Shown one piece after another: positions 1 through 8,922 of a stretch of DNA of 64,000 bases. The notes below the pieces were generated by a model, which ran no database searches, was not told the DNA's origin, and saw only the letters and a list, made by a program, of their open reading frames with translations. This DNA is from Clostridia bacterium. Its GTDB lineage: Bacteria; Bacillota; Clostridia; Christensenellales; Aristaeellaceae. The position numbers and the translations under genes are program-made. The stretch spans positions 30,511-94,510 of the forward strand of contig JAFUGS010000048.1 in the NCBI GenBank assembly GCA_017469265.1. Direction: 5' to 3'. The stretch's first letter is position 1. Every line of letters begins with the position of its first letter.

Positions 1-1334
1 CAGCCGGGAATCAGCTTGATCTTGCTCTTCGCCGCCCGGAAGGCCGCCGGAAAGCTCTGCAGCACGCCGTGATCCGTCACCGCCACGGCGGGATGCCCCC
101 ACTGAACCGCCCGGGCAATCAGATCGCCCACCGGGGTCAGGGCGTCCATGGTGGACATGTTCGTATGCATGTGGAGCTCCACCCGCTTCTCCTCCGCGGT
201 GTCCTGGCGCTCCTCCTTGGCCATCTGCACCATGTCCCGCACCAGGATGGTCAGCTCCCGGGAATAGGTGTCGTACTGGCACTCTCCCCGCAGCCGCACG
301 TTCATGCCTTCCTGAATGCGCTCGATCTTCTCCATCACGGCCTGCCGCTGCTCGTCGGTGATGGCCGGCAGGGATTCCGCCTCGCTTTTGCTCACCCGGC
401 GGCCCCGGTAGCGCAGAAAAACCTTGCACAGGATGGAAGAGGTGTAATCCGTCACCGCGAAGGACAGCAGCACCGTCTCTCCGCCCTTCAGCTCCTTCCA
501 TTCCTTGAGGAAAACATCCCCCTGCACCACCACCAGCCCGCTTTCGCTGGTCAGTTCCTTCATCTCCACCGGATGATCGGCGATGCCCCGGCCCAGGATG
601 GGCTTCCCCGCCGTCTGGGTGGACATTTCGGGAATGGGAATTCCCGTCTCCAGGGTGCTTTCCGGCTTCCTGGCCGGCTTTTCCGCCGCCGGCTGGGCCT
701 GCTTCCGCTCCGAGGGCTTCCGCTTCTGCTTCTCCGCCTTCTCTGGCTCCTCCGGTGTATATCCCGTGCCGTACCGTTCCGCCATTTCCGCCCGGGTCAC
801 GGTCAGCAGGGACCGCGCCCGCTCCTGGCGCATCTGCTCCATCCGGGCTTCCCGATCTCCCGCCAGGGTGGTCTCCACGGTCACCCGCGCGTCAAAAATC
901 TCCCGGATGGCGGTGGCCAGCCGGTTCGTCACATTGTTCCGGCCCATGTACTGCAGGGAAAACTCATCCGGAAAGGTCAGCGTGACCCGGTTTCCCTCGC
1001 AGGACCAGTCAATCTGGTTCAGCCAGGCTACCATGGCCGGATAATTCCGCCGCAGAAAATCCGTCAGCACGGAGCGGTAGGCCCCCACGTCCGCCAGGAA
1101 GCTGTCCCGGAGCCCGGGGCTGGCCACCCGCACCGCCAGGGGCCGGCCGGGAAAGGTTTCCCGCAGGATGCGCTCCAGGCGCAGAAACTCCTTCTCCCCC
1201 ACCAGCACCGCGCTCTCAAAGGTGATATAGGTTTTTTTCAGAGATTTGACGTAGGTCACCCGGGGCGCCGACAGCTTGCCCGCCAGCGCGGGAATTTCCC
1301 GGGCGATCCGGCTGATCAAATCCTCATAGCTCAT
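1..1334 (-). CDS. polC: DNA polymerase III PolC-type, alpha subunit (N-terminal part, runs off the window)
   Basis: This is the N-terminal part of PolC, the replicative DNA polymerase with built-in 3'-5' exonuclease found in low-GC Gram-positives. Translation from the ATG at 1334 starts MSYEDLISRIAREIPALAG. It continues through the family's N-terminal region, a basic Lys/Pro/Glu-rich linker (window about 650-760), an OB-fold region (FLKEWKELKGGETVLLSFAV) and the start of the PHP domain (VELHMHTNMSTMDALTPVGD, with the HMHTNMS metal-site motif, then AVTDHG). The exonuclease and polymerase domains lie beyond position 1. It is the last gene of the uppS-cdsA-dxr-rseP-ispG-polC run and starts 37 bp after the ispG stop. 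The family and gene order are both typical of Firmicutes. Confidence 0.95.
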   Translation of the reverse strand, partial: MSYEDLISRIAREIPALAGKLSAPRVTYVKSLKKTYITFESAVLVGEKEFLRLERILRETFPGRPLAVRVASPGLRDSFLADVGAYRSVLTDFLRRNYPAMVAWLNQIDWSCEGNRVTLTFPDEFSLQYMGRNNVTNRLATAIREIFDARVTVETTLAGDREARMEQMRQERARSLLTVTRAEMAERYGTGYTPEEPEKAEKQKRKPSERKQAQPAAEKPARKPESTLETGIPIPEMSTQTAGKPILGRGIADHPVEMKELTSESGLVVVQGDVFLKEWKELKGGETVLLSFAVTDYTSSILCKVFLRYRGRRVSKSEAESLPAITDEQRQAVMEKIERIQEGMNVRLRGECQYDTYSRELTILVRDMVQMAKEERQDTAEEKRVELHMHTNMSTMDALTPVGDLIARAVQWGHPAVAVTDHGVLQSFPAAFRAAKSKIKLIPG

Positions 1335-1370
1335 CCGAAAACTCCTTCTGCCCCGCCCCGCGGACAGGTC

Positions 1371-2423
1371 TTACGCTTCCCTCCCGGTCATGGACCGGAC
1401 CTTCCGGATCAGGATTTCCGCCAGGTCCCCCTCGACCCGCTCCGGCTCCTGGCCCCGGACAAAGAGCATGCCCGCCCCGTTCTTTCCGCCGGCGATGCCC
1501 ACGTCCGCTTCCCGGCCTTCCCCGATGCCGTTGACGACGCAGCCCATGACCGCCACCTTCAGGGGAACCCGGATGTCGCTGAGCTCCCGCTCCACCCGGC
1601 GGGCGATGGCTTCCACCGGAATGCCTGTCCGCCCGCAGGTGGGGCAGGCGATCAGCTGCACCCCCCGGGTCCGCAGGTCCAGCGCCCGCAGGATATCCCA
1701 TCCCGCCTTCGCCTCCGGCACCGGGTCGCCGCTGAGGCTGACCCGGATGGTATCCCCGATGCCGTCCACCAGCAGGGCGCCGATGCCGATGGCGCTTTTC
1801 ACCGTGCCCTGGCCGGGCAGCCCCGCCTCCGTCACTCCCACATGCAGCGGATAATCGCATTTTTCGTGGGCCAGCCGGTAGGCCGCCACCGTCAGGCGCA
1901 CATCGCTGCTCTTCATGCTCAGCACGATGTCCTCAAAGCCGGCCTTCTCCAGCAGCCGGGCATGACCCAGGGCGCTCTCCACCAGGCATTCCGCCGTCGG
2001 CCCGCCGTACCTGGCCAGCAGGTCCTTCTCCACCGACCCGCTGTTCACCCCGATGCGGATCGGAATATGATGTCTTTTCGCGCAGTCCGCCACGATTCTG
2101 ACCCGGTCCTCCCCGCCGATGTTGCCGGGATTGATCCGCATCTTGGCGATGCCGTTCTCCATGGCCTTCACCGCCAGGCGGTAATCGAAGTGGATGTCCG
2201 CCACCAGGGGCACGGGGCTTCCGTCCACCAGGGTCCGCACCGCCTCCGCGCATTTTTCATCGTAGACGCTGACCCGCACCAGGTCGCATCCGGCCTCCGC
2301 CAGCGCCCGGATCTGGGCCAGGGTCGCCTCCGTGTCCCGGGTATCCGTGTTCGTCATGCTCTGCACCAGGATGGGCTTTCCGCCTCCCAGTTCCAGCGCC
2401 CCAACCCGTACGATTCTCGTCAT
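1371..2423 (-). CDS. ispG: 4-hydroxy-3-methylbut-2-enyl diphosphate synthase (flavodoxin/ferredoxin)
   Basis: IspG (GcpE) carries out the penultimate step of the MEP isoprenoid pathway, reducing MEcPP to HMBPP with a [4Fe-4S] cluster. The TIM-barrel part (VQSMTNTDTRD, RVSVYDE, ADIHFDY, MRINPGNIG) is followed by the cluster-binding domain, with Cys near residues 260, 263 (ACPTCGR) and 295 (VMGCVVNG) and the following Glu. Length is about 350 residues, normal for the short bacterial form. I chose ATG 2423 because GGAAAGGAT lies just upstream. An in-frame ATG at 2471 would add a basic 16-residue leader not expected in the family. It lies between rseP and polC, and dxr of the same pathway is two genes upstream. 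Confidence 0.95.
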   Translation of the reverse strand: MTRIVRVGALELGGGKPILVQSMTNTDTRDTEATLAQIRALAEAGCDLVRVSVYDEKCAEAVRTLVDGSPVPLVADIHFDYRLAVKAMENGIAKMRINPGNIGGEDRVRIVADCAKRHHIPIRIGVNSGSVEKDLLARYGGPTAECLVESALGHARLLEKAGFEDIVLSMKSSDVRLTVAAYRLAHEKCDYPLHVGVTEAGLPGQGTVKSAIGIGALLVDGIGDTIRVSLSGDPVPEAKAGWDILRALDLRTRGVQLIACPTCGRTGIPVEAIARRVERELSDIRVPLKVAVMGCVVNGIGEGREADVGIAGGKNGAGMLFVRGQEPERVEGDLAEILIRKVRSMTGREA

Positions 2424-2492
2424 TTTCCCGATCCTTTCCCTTCCCCGCCGCGGGGGATCCTTCCGCTTCAAACCATCCGGGAAGCCCTTCCC

Positions 2493-3572
2493 TTACCGGA
2501 ACAGTTTCAGCACATCCTTGAAGGTCAGCACGGCCATCAGTCCCAGCAGCAGCACCATGCCCACCGTATGCACCAGCGCTTCCTTTTCCGCCGGCACCGG
2601 TTTCCCCCGGATCACCTCCAGCAGGCCGAACACCAGCCGGCTGCCGTCCAGCCCGGGAATGGGCAGCAGGTTCATCAGCCCCAGGTTGATGGAGATGGAG
2701 ATCAGCAGCTCCAGGAAGGCCTGGAAGCCGCCCGTCCGCACCTCCGTGGAAACGATGGAGATGATTCCCACCGGTCCGGAGGTATCCTCGAAGCCCTCTC
2801 CGGTGGTCACCAGCCGCTTCAGCGCATCCAGAATCAGGCCGCTGGCCCTCCAGCACATTTCCGCGCTGGCCTTCGCGGCGCCCAGGAGGGTCGTTTTCTC
2901 CGTCTCCAGCCGGTACCTTCCGCCGATGGTGACGCCCACCATCATGCGCTCTTCCTCCGCGTTCCATGCCGGAGTCAGCTGCAGCTCCAGGGTTTCCTCC
3001 CCCCGCTGTACCCGGACCCGCATGGCCGGATCCCCTTCCCGGAAGCCGGCGATGGTGCCAAGCAGCGTCTCCGTGGTGCCGTCCAGCATGTTCTTTCCGT
3101 TGATTTCCGTGATGATGTCCCCCGCCTGCAGACCGGCCTCCCAGGCCGGCCCCGCGGCGCTGACATCCATGATGTAGGGATCCACGCCCGTCACGGTGCT
3201 GATGCCCTGCACCGCGTAAAAGCCGGTGGCCAGCACGAAAGCCAGCACGAAATTCATCATCGGGCCCATCAGGATCACGAACAGCCGTTTCCAGATGTTC
3301 TGGTTCGGAAACAGCCGGGGATCGTCCTTCGGCAGCTTCTCCAGGGAATCCTCCCCGTAGAAGCCGCAGTATCCCCCCAGGGGAATGGCCCGGATGGCGA
3401 AGGTGGTCTCATACTTCCGGCTCTTCCAGCCGATCAGCTTCGGCCCGAAGCCCACCGCGAATTCCGCCACGTCAATCTTCATCCACCGCGCCGCCCAAAA
3501 ATGCCCCATCTCGTGCACCACGATCAGGATGGCCAGCAGCAGCACGGCCGCCAGAATATACAGGATGCTCAT
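2493..3572 (-). CDS. rseP: Site-2 intramembrane zinc metalloprotease (RseP/RasP family)
   Basis: An S2P-type intramembrane protease that cleaves membrane anchors such as anti-sigma factors and signal-peptide remnants. The first membrane helix carries HEMGH (residues 20-24), the zinc-binding HExxH. A PDZ domain spans about residues 120-200 (ISTVTGVDPYIMDVSAAGPA, AGDIITEING). The third zinc ligand lies in a C-terminal helix in MNLLPIPGLDGSRL. The last helix is about 340-355. Length (359) fits the short single-PDZ Firmicutes RasP. The start overlaps the dxr stop by 4 bp, indicating tight operon coupling. Confidence 0.94.
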   Translation of the reverse strand: MSILYILAAVLLLAILIVVHEMGHFWAARWMKIDVAEFAVGFGPKLIGWKSRKYETTFAIRAIPLGGYCGFYGEDSLEKLPKDDPRLFPNQNIWKRLFVILMGPMMNFVLAFVLATGFYAVQGISTVTGVDPYIMDVSAAGPAWEAGLQAGDIITEINGKNMLDGTTETLLGTIAGFREGDPAMRVRVQRGEETLELQLTPAWNAEEERMMVGVTIGGRYRLETEKTTLLGAAKASAEMCWRASGLILDALKRLVTTGEGFEDTSGPVGIISIVSTEVRTGGFQAFLELLISISINLGLMNLLPIPGLDGSRLVFGLLEVIRGKPVPAEKEALVHTVGMVLLLGLMAVLTFKDVLKLFR

Positions 3573-4705
3573 CTTTCGTTCACCACCGCCCGGGCCCGCC
3601 GGTCCGCCTCCAGAATATCCTCATAGCTGTCCGCCCCCAGCCCGCTCAGCCGGTCCATGGCCCGCGCCACCAGGGTGTAGATTTCCCCGAAGGCGATCTC
3701 CTCCCGCAGGAAGCGGGCCACCGCCTCCTCGTTGGCGCCGTTGAGCACCGTGCAGGCGGCGCCTCCGGCCCGCAGCGCCTCCCAGGCCAGCCGCAGGGAA
3801 GGAAACTTCTCCTCGTCCGGGGCCTCGAAGGTCAGCTTTCCCAGGGTGAAGAGATCCGGCTCCGCCACGCCGGTGGTCATCCGCGCCGGATAGCTCATGG
3901 CGTACCCGATGGGCACCCGCATGTCCGGCGTGCCCAGCTGCGCCAGCACCGCCCCGTCCGCGAACACGATGGCGGAATGGACGATGCTCTCCGGGTGAAC
4001 CACCACCTGAATCCGGTTCTCCGGCATGTCAAAAAGCCACCGGGCCTCCATAATCTCCAGCCCCTTGTTAAACATGCTGGCGGAGTCCACCGTGATCTTT
4101 GCCCCCATGTCCCAGTTCGGGTGCTTCAGCGCCTGGGCCCGGGTCGCCCGGTGAATGTCCTCCTTTTTCCAGGTGCGGAAGGGGCCGCCGGAGGCCGTCA
4201 GCAGAATCTTCTCCGCCCGGTTCGGCCCCGCGGCCTGCAGGCACTGGAATATGGCGCTGTGCTCGCTGTCCACCGGCAGCAGGGGTTTTCCCATCCGCCG
4301 GGCCAGGTCCATCACCAGATGTCCTCCGGTCACCAGCGCCTCCTTGTTGGCCAGCAGCACCTGCCGCCCCGCCCCCAGTGCGTCCAGCACGCTGCGCAGC
4401 CCGGCGATCCCCACGATGCTGACCAGCACCTGGTCCGCCTCCACCTCCGCCGCGGCGGCGTGCAGCGCTTCCGCCCCGCTCATCCAGTGGCAGAAGCGGA
4501 GATCCTCCGGGATCTCCTCCTCCCGGATTCCGTCCACCAGCCCGGCCATTTCCGGCCGGAAGCGGCGCACCTGGTCAAAAAGCTTTTTCCGGCTGCTTTT
4601 CGCCGTCAGCGCCGCCACCCGGTATTCCTCCGGATGCCTGGCGCAGATATCCAGCGCCTGGGTTCCGATGGAACCCGTGGAACCTAAAATCGCGATCTTC
4701 TTCAT
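3569..4705 (-). CDS. dxr: 1-deoxy-D-xylulose 5-phosphate reductoisomerase
   Basis: Dxr converts DXP to MEP with NADPH, the first committed step of the MEP pathway. The N-terminal Rossmann motif is GSTGSIG (residues 8-14). The metal and substrate site is seen in LLPVDSEHSAIFQ, TVDSASMFNKGLEIMEA and VVHPESIVHS. Length 378 is normal. It lies 4 bp after the cdsA stop and overlaps rseP by 4 bp. With ispG two genes downstream, this block supplies isoprenoid precursors next to uppS, which uses them. Confidence 0.96.
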   Translation of the reverse strand: MKKIAILGSTGSIGTQALDICARHPEEYRVAALTAKSSRKKLFDQVRRFRPEMAGLVDGIREEEIPEDLRFCHWMSGAEALHAAAAEVEADQVLVSIVGIAGLRSVLDALGAGRQVLLANKEALVTGGHLVMDLARRMGKPLLPVDSEHSAIFQCLQAAGPNRAEKILLTASGGPFRTWKKEDIHRATRAQALKHPNWDMGAKITVDSASMFNKGLEIMEARWLFDMPENRIQVVVHPESIVHSAIVFADGAVLAQLGTPDMRVPIGYAMSYPARMTTGVAEPDLFTLGKLTFEAPDEEKFPSLRLAWEALRAGGAACTVLNGANEEAVARFLREEIAFGEIYTLVARAMDRLSGLGADSYEDILEADRRARAVVNER

Positions 4706-4709
4706 TTTC

Positions 4710-5528
4710 TTACCCCATCAGGATCCGATAGCAAAACACCAGCACCGCCATGAAGAGCACGCTGTCCAGCCGGTCCAGCATGCCGCCGTGGCCGGGAAAG
4801 AGGTTGGAAAAATCCTTAATCCCGCTGTGCCGCTTCACCAGGGACGCGAACAGGTCTCCGATCTGCCCCACGGCGCCCCCCGTCACGCCCAGCAGCAGGT
4901 ACTCCCACCAGGCCGGCAGCCTGGCCAGCGTGGCCGCGTTGCAGGTCATGGCGGCGATGGCGCAGACGATCATGGCGGCCGCCACGCTCCCCGCCAGCCC
5001 GGCAATGGCGCCGGCCACCGTCTTATGCGGGCTCACCGCGGGGCAGAATTTCCTTCCGCCCACGGCGCTGCCCACAAACAGCGCGAAGGTATCCCCCAGC
5101 AGGGGCACGGCAAAGGTCAGCGCGATCAGCACCACCTCCACCGCCTTCTGATCCACCAGGCTCAGCGCCACCAGGCTCAGCCCCGGCAGCACCACGGTCA
5201 GGATCGGCAGCGCGGACATGGACAGATCCGTCAGGTCCGGCTTCTCCCGGAAAATGATCTGCACGGACATACAGAGCAGGCAGAAGGTCATCAGCGGGAT
5301 CAGGGTCCGGGATCCCAGCAGATAGGTCAGCGGAACCGACCCCAGCAGCACCAGCCAGGCCGGCCAGCTGACCACCCGGTGCCCCGCCAGGGTCAGCGCG
5401 TGGTACTCCTCCCAGGTGGCAAACCCGATGCTGATCAGCGTCGCCAGCGCCATGCACCATCCCGGCAGGCACAGCAGCACCACCAGCAGCAGAATCAGCA
5501 AAGCCCCCGTGATCACCCTTTGCTTCAT
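4710..5528 (-). CDS. cdsA: Phosphatidate cytidylyltransferase
   Basis: CdsA makes CDP-diacylglycerol from phosphatidate and CTP at the cytoplasmic membrane. The protein is nearly all membrane helices. It ends with the CDP-DAG synthase signature SLVKRHSGIKDFSNLFPGHG followed by GMLDRLDS. I chose ATG 5528 because AGTGTTGGAGG lies just upstream and the protein then starts with MKQRVITGALLILLL. An upstream in-frame ATG at 5621 lies inside uppS and adds a non-family leader. From 5528, cdsA starts 37 bp after the uppS stop. Confidence 0.93.
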   Translation of the reverse strand: MKQRVITGALLILLLVVLLCLPGWCMALATLISIGFATWEEYHALTLAGHRVVSWPAWLVLLGSVPLTYLLGSRTLIPLMTFCLLCMSVQIIFREKPDLTDLSMSALPILTVVLPGLSLVALSLVDQKAVEVVLIALTFAVPLLGDTFALFVGSAVGGRKFCPAVSPHKTVAGAIAGLAGSVAAAMIVCAIAAMTCNAATLARLPAWWEYLLLGVTGGAVGQIGDLFASLVKRHSGIKDFSNLFPGHGGMLDRLDSVLFMAVLVFCYRILMG

Positions 5529-5565
5529 GTCCTCCAACACTCCTTTTGTTCCTGACGGCGTCCGC

Positions 5566-6327
5566 TTACCGCCCGCCGTACCGCCGGTCCCGACGGCCGA
5601 AGGCCGCCAGGCACCGGTCATATTCCGCCACGGTGAAGTCCGGCCAGAGCACCTCGGGAAAAATGAATTCCGCGTAGGCGTTCTGATACAGCAGGAAATT
5701 GCTCAGCCGCATTTCGCCGCTGGTGCGGATCAGCAGATCCACATCCGGCTGGCCCCGGGTGTAAAGATGATCCGCCACGGTCTGCTCGCTGACTTCCTCC
5801 GGCTTCAGCTTTCCGTCCCGGGCCAAGGCCGCGATCTCTGCCGCCGCGCGGGCCAGCTCCGCCCGCCCGCCGTAGTTGATGGCGATGTTCAGCCGCAGCC
5901 CCGTGTTCTTCCCGGTCCGTTCCTCCGCCTCCTGCAGCACGGCCCGCTGCTGTTCCGGCAGGGCGCTTTTGTCCCCCAGGATCAGGATCCGCACGTTCTT
6001 CTCATCCAGCTCGTCAATCTCCGAGGCAAAAAAGTCCAGAATCAGCTGCATCAGCGCGGCGACTTCCTCCGCCGGGCGGTTCCAGTTTTCCGTGGAAAAG
6101 GCGTACAGACTCAGCGCCTCGATGCCCAGATCATCCGTGTGCCGGATAATCTCCCGCAGGGTTTCCGTCCCCTGCCGGTGCCCCCTGGACACGTTCAGCC
6201 TATGCTTTTTCGCCCATCGGCCATTCCCGTCCATGATGATGGCCACATGCCGCGGCATCCGTTCCTCCCGGGGTTTCTCCCCCGCCTTCCGCAGATGCCA
6301 CAGGCCCCTTAACTGTGTTCGGTTCAT
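5566..6327 (-). CDS. uppS: Undecaprenyl diphosphate synthase (cis-prenyltransferase)
   Basis: UppS condenses eight IPP units onto farnesyl-PP in cis, giving the C55 lipid carrier for peptidoglycan. It contains the catalytic-Asp motif IIMDGNGRWAKK (residues 30-41), the LSLYAFSTENWNRP substrate motif and the C-terminal RTSGEMRLSNFLLYQNAYAEFIF block with the IPP-binding Arg residues. Length 253 is normal. The start at 6327 has AAGGAG six bases upstream. A strong terminator (6380-6416) separates it from frr, so it may head its own transcript or rely on read-through. Confidence 0.96.
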   Translation of the reverse strand: MNRTQLRGLWHLRKAGEKPREERMPRHVAIIMDGNGRWAKKHRLNVSRGHRQGTETLREIIRHTDDLGIEALSLYAFSTENWNRPAEEVAALMQLILDFFASEIDELDEKNVRILILGDKSALPEQQRAVLQEAEERTGKNTGLRLNIAINYGGRAELARAAAEIAALARDGKLKPEEVSEQTVADHLYTRGQPDVDLLIRTSGEMRLSNFLLYQNAYAEFIFPEVLWPDFTVAEYDRCLAAFGRRDRRYGGR

Positions 6328-6379
6328 GCGCGCTCCTTGCCCGGTCCTGCCGCCGCCGCGGCGGTCGGCGTGATTGAAG

Positions 6380-6416
6380 AAAAAAGCGCGGACTTTCGGT
6401 CAAAAAGCCGCGCGTT
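6380..6416 (-). terminator. Rho-independent terminator after frr
   Basis: On the minus strand, GCGCGG pairs with CCGCGC (6408-6413 with 6386-6391), with an extra CTTT/AAAG inner stem, and is followed by TTTTTT. It lies just after the frr stop. Confidence 0.75.
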
Positions 6417-6432
6417 TCCGGTTCCGGCCGAT

Positions 6433-6993
6433 TTATACCGCCATGATTTCCTTTTCCTTCGCGGCGTAAATCGCGTCCACATCCTTGATGCCCTTGTCGG
6501 TGATCTTCTGCAGATCGTCCTCCGCCTCGTGCTGGTCATCCTCGGTGATTTCGCTGTTCTTCTTCATCTTTTTGATCTGCTCCATGGCGTCGCGCCGAAT
6601 CGCGCGGACGGCCACCTTCGCTTCCTCCGCCGCCTTGGCCGCCTGCTTGGTCAGGTCCTTCCGGCGCTCCTCGTTCAGCTCCGGGAAAACCAGCCGGATC
6701 ACCTTGCCGTCGTTGGAGGGATTGATGCCCAGATCGCTCTGCTGGATCGCCTTTTCAATGGGGGTGATCATCTTCGGCTCCCAGGGGGCGATCACCAGCA
6801 TCCGGGCCTCCGGCACGGAGATGTTGCCCACCTGATTGATGGGGGTCGGCGTCCCGTAATAGTCCACCATGATCCGGTCCAGCACCTGGGGATTCGCCCG
6901 CCCCGCGCGGATGCTCTGCATATCCCGCTCGTAGACGGAGCTGGTCTTGCTCATCTTTTCCTTCGCGGTATTCAGGACTTCATCAACTGTCAT
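6433..6993 (-). CDS. frr: Ribosome recycling factor
   Basis: RRF splits post-termination ribosomes together with EF-G. The 186-residue length, the RAGRANPQVLDRI motif near residue 30, the GTPTPINQVGNISVPEARM block, and the C-terminal helices (RKDLTKQA, VRAIRRDAMEQIKKM) are all typical. The start has AAGGAGG at the right spacing. A consensus promoter (7043-7071) lies upstream and a terminator (6380-6416) downstream, so it can be expressed as a single gene. pyrH, its usual partner, is not present upstream. Confidence 0.97.
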   Translation of the reverse strand: MTVDEVLNTAKEKMSKTSSVYERDMQSIRAGRANPQVLDRIMVDYYGTPTPINQVGNISVPEARMLVIAPWEPKMITPIEKAIQQSDLGINPSNDGKVIRLVFPELNEERRKDLTKQAAKAAEEAKVAVRAIRRDAMEQIKKMKKNSEITEDDQHEAEDDLQKITDKGIKDVDAIYAAKEKEIMAV

Positions 6994-7042
6994 TTTGCGC
7001 CTCCTTCCCCTCTTGCAAAGGGAGATTCATTCCTTTCTTTCT

Positions 7043-7071
7043 ATTATACCCGTTTTCCCCCCGCTTGGCAA
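7043..7071 (-). promoter_or_regulatory. Sigma-A type promoter for frr
   Basis: On the minus strand, TTGCCA (7066-7071), a 17-bp spacer, and TATAAT (7043-7048) match the consensus closely. frr starts 50 bp downstream. Confidence 0.8.
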
Positions 7072-7100
7072 TCCTCTTTTCGGTTTCGAGGCATCCCCAC

Positions 7101-7135
7101 CGAAAAAGCGCGGACCGGCGGTCCGCGCTTTTTCA
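7101..7135 (-). terminator. Terminator at the end of the first opp operon
   Basis: The minus strand reads AAAAAGCGCGGACC, a short GCC-type loop, then GGTCCGCGCTTTTT. The stem is long and GC-rich, flanked by A and T runs. It follows the small membrane gene that ends at 7142 and could work in both directions. Confidence 0.8.
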
Positions 7136-7141
7136 GGTTTT

Positions 7142-7357
7142 TTATCGCACCATAAAGAAGTACCCGATGCCGACCACGATCAGCAGAAACAGCAGCGCCA
7201 CCGGTACGATGGTAATCAGGGCGGAGAGAATCATCGCCAGCGCATCATGCTTTTCCAGCTTCTCCGCCAGGTTTTCATCCTCCAGGGCTCTGGGGGCATC
7301 CCCCATCCGTTCCTTCTGAAGGTTTCGCGCCCGTTCATATTTCCGATCGAAAATCAC
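7142..7357 (-). CDS. Small single-span membrane protein coupled to oppF
   Basis: I do not recognise this 71-residue protein. It has a charged N-terminal half (DRKYERARNLQKERMGD) with a likely short coiled coil (ENLAEKLEKHDAL). One hydrophobic helix follows (about residues 43-68, ALITIVPVALLFLLIVVGIG), ending FFMVR. Its ATG overlaps the oppF stop (ATGA), which indicates translational coupling. Its position suggests a membrane subunit or anchor of the transporter; that is inference. The third Opp system in the window has a membrane tail fused directly to OppF. Confidence 0.7.
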   Translation of the reverse strand: MIFDRKYERARNLQKERMGDAPRALEDENLAEKLEKHDALAMILSALITIVPVALLFLLIVVGIGYFFMVR

Positions 7358-8922
7358 GGCTGCTCACCCGCCGTTTTATCCTCCAGCATGTGATGGCAGG
7401 CCACGAAATGGTTCGGCGCACATTCCACCATCTGGGGCTCCATGTGCTCGCAGATCTCCGTGCAGTACTTGCAGCGGGTATGGAATTTGCAGCCCTTCGG
7501 CGGGTTCACCGGGCTGGGAATATCCCCCTCCAGGATCTCGATCTTCCGGTTATTCTCAATATCCGTGGTGGGAATGGCGTTCATCAGCGCCTCCGTATAG
7601 GGATGGCGGGGATGATCAAACAGTTCCTGGCTCTCCGCCAGCTCCACCATGTTTCCCAGGTACATGACGCCGATCCGGTCGGAGATGTATTTCACCACGG
7701 ACAGGTCATGGGTGATGAACAGGTAGGTCAGATGCTGCTGTTCCTTCAGGTCCTGCAGCAGATTGATGATCTGGCTCTGAATGGACACGTCCAGGGCGGA
7801 AACCGCCTCGTCGCAGACCACAAACTTGGGCCGGACCGCCAGGGAGCGGGCGATGCCGATGCGCTGCCGCTGGCCGCCGGAAAACTGGTGCGGGAAGCGG
7901 TGGACGAAGTAGGAAGCCAGTCCCGCGTCCTCCATCACCTTCAGGATTTCCTCCTGCAGCCGCTCATCGTTCTTCTTGAAGTACTTATGGGCGATCATGC
8001 CCTCGGAGATGATCTGCCCCACGGTCATCCGGGGATTCAGGGAGGAATAGGGATCCTGGAAAATCATCTGCAGGTCGCTGCGCAGCTCCCGGATCTCGTT
8101 ATAGGTCAGCCTCGCCAGGTCAACCCCTGTATCCCGGAACTGTTCCGCGTACTGGAAGGCTTCGTCATCCCTGTACTTTTCCGCCACCTTCCGGATGCCG
8201 GCCCGCTCCACCTCCAGCTGTTTTTTCAGCGCGTCAATCTCCTGCTGGTCCGCGCTTTCCTTCTCCTTCAGCTGGTCCACCTTCCGCTGAAGAGCGTCGG
8301 TAGACTTACCCGCTTCCCGGGCTTTCTTCAGCGCAAATTCCGCGTCCGCCAGGTTCAGCCGGAAATCCGCCAGCTTTTCCTCCGCCGCGTGCTGCTTCCG
8401 GGCCAGTTCATAGACTCTGCCGTACATTTCGCTGACGGGTTTCAGATCCGTCAGGGTCATAAACCCGCCCACCAGGTTCGCCATGTCCAGGAAGGCGTCG
8501 TTCGCCTTCTTTTTGGCTGCCTCCAGCTCGTTGGCCCTGGCGTATTTTTCCTGGCCGTCCCGCATCCCGTCAACTTCCTTCTGCAGGGCGTCCCGGCGCT
8601 GCTCATATTCGCGCAGCTCCTTCCTTCTCTTTTCCAGGGTGCGGTAGGTTTCCCCCATGTATTTCGGGGCGATATCGTCCAGGGTCCGGCCGTAATACAT
8701 GGTCCGGCCGTCGGTCTGGCGGTACAGCTGCAGCAGCGTGCGCCCGAAGGTGCTCTTGCCGCATCCGCTTTCCCCCACCAGGCCCAGGGTCTCGCCCTCA
8801 TAGATATCCAGCGTGATGCCGTCATTGGCCCGGACGTACAGTCCCTTTTTCTTCAGCGGGAAGTACTGTTTCAGATTGCTGACCCGCAGAAGGGGTTTGC
8901 GTTCACTTGCTGAGGTTGGCAT
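7354..8922 (-). CDS. Oligopeptide ABC transporter ATP-binding protein (OppF type) with coiled-coil insert
   Basis: An OppF/DppF-type ATPase energising peptide uptake with the OppD encoded just upstream. Walker A is GESGCGKST (residues 50-58), the Q-loop is MIFQDP (about 287), the signature is [10 protein letters not shown] (347-356) and Walker B is FVVCDE (367-372). The C-terminal Opp domain has a Cys cluster (GCKFHTRCKYC, and ICEHM). At 522 residues it is about 190 longer than usual. The extra part (about 85-275) lies between Walker A and the Q-loop and is rich in Lys, Glu, Ala and Gln with heptad-like spacing, so probably a coiled coil. AAAGGAGG precedes the ATG. It overlaps oppD by 20 bp. 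Confidence 0.9.
   Translation of the reverse strand: MPTSASERKPLLRVSNLKQYFPLKKKGLYVRANDGITLDIYEGETLGLVGESGCGKSTFGRTLLQLYRQTDGRTMYYGRTLDDIAPKYMGETYRTLEKRRKELREYEQRRDALQKEVDGMRDGQEKYARANELEAAKKKANDAFLDMANLVGGFMTLTDLKPVSEMYGRVYELARKQHAAEEKLADFRLNLADAEFALKKAREAGKSTDALQRKVDQLKEKESADQQEIDALKKQLEVERAGIRKVAEKYRDDEAFQYAEQFRDTGVDLARLTYNEIRELRSDLQMIFQDPYSSLNPRMTVGQIISEGMIAHKYFKKNDERLQEEILKVMEDAGLASYFVHRFPHQFSGGQRQRIGIARSLAVRPKFVVCDEAVSALDVSIQSQIINLLQDLKEQQHLTYLFITHDLSVVKYISDRIGVMYLGNMVELAESQELFDHPRHPYTEALMNAIPTTDIENNRKIEILEGDIPSPVNPPKGCKFHTRCKYCTEICEHMEPQMVECAPNHFVACHHMLEDKTAGEQP

Noticed and set aside
69-3626. Very long plus-strand open frame (1185 codons)
   Set aside because: It lies opposite polC, ispG and rseP, has a His/Pro/Gly/Gln-rich product with no domain, and is a GC-rich shadow of the minus-strand genes.
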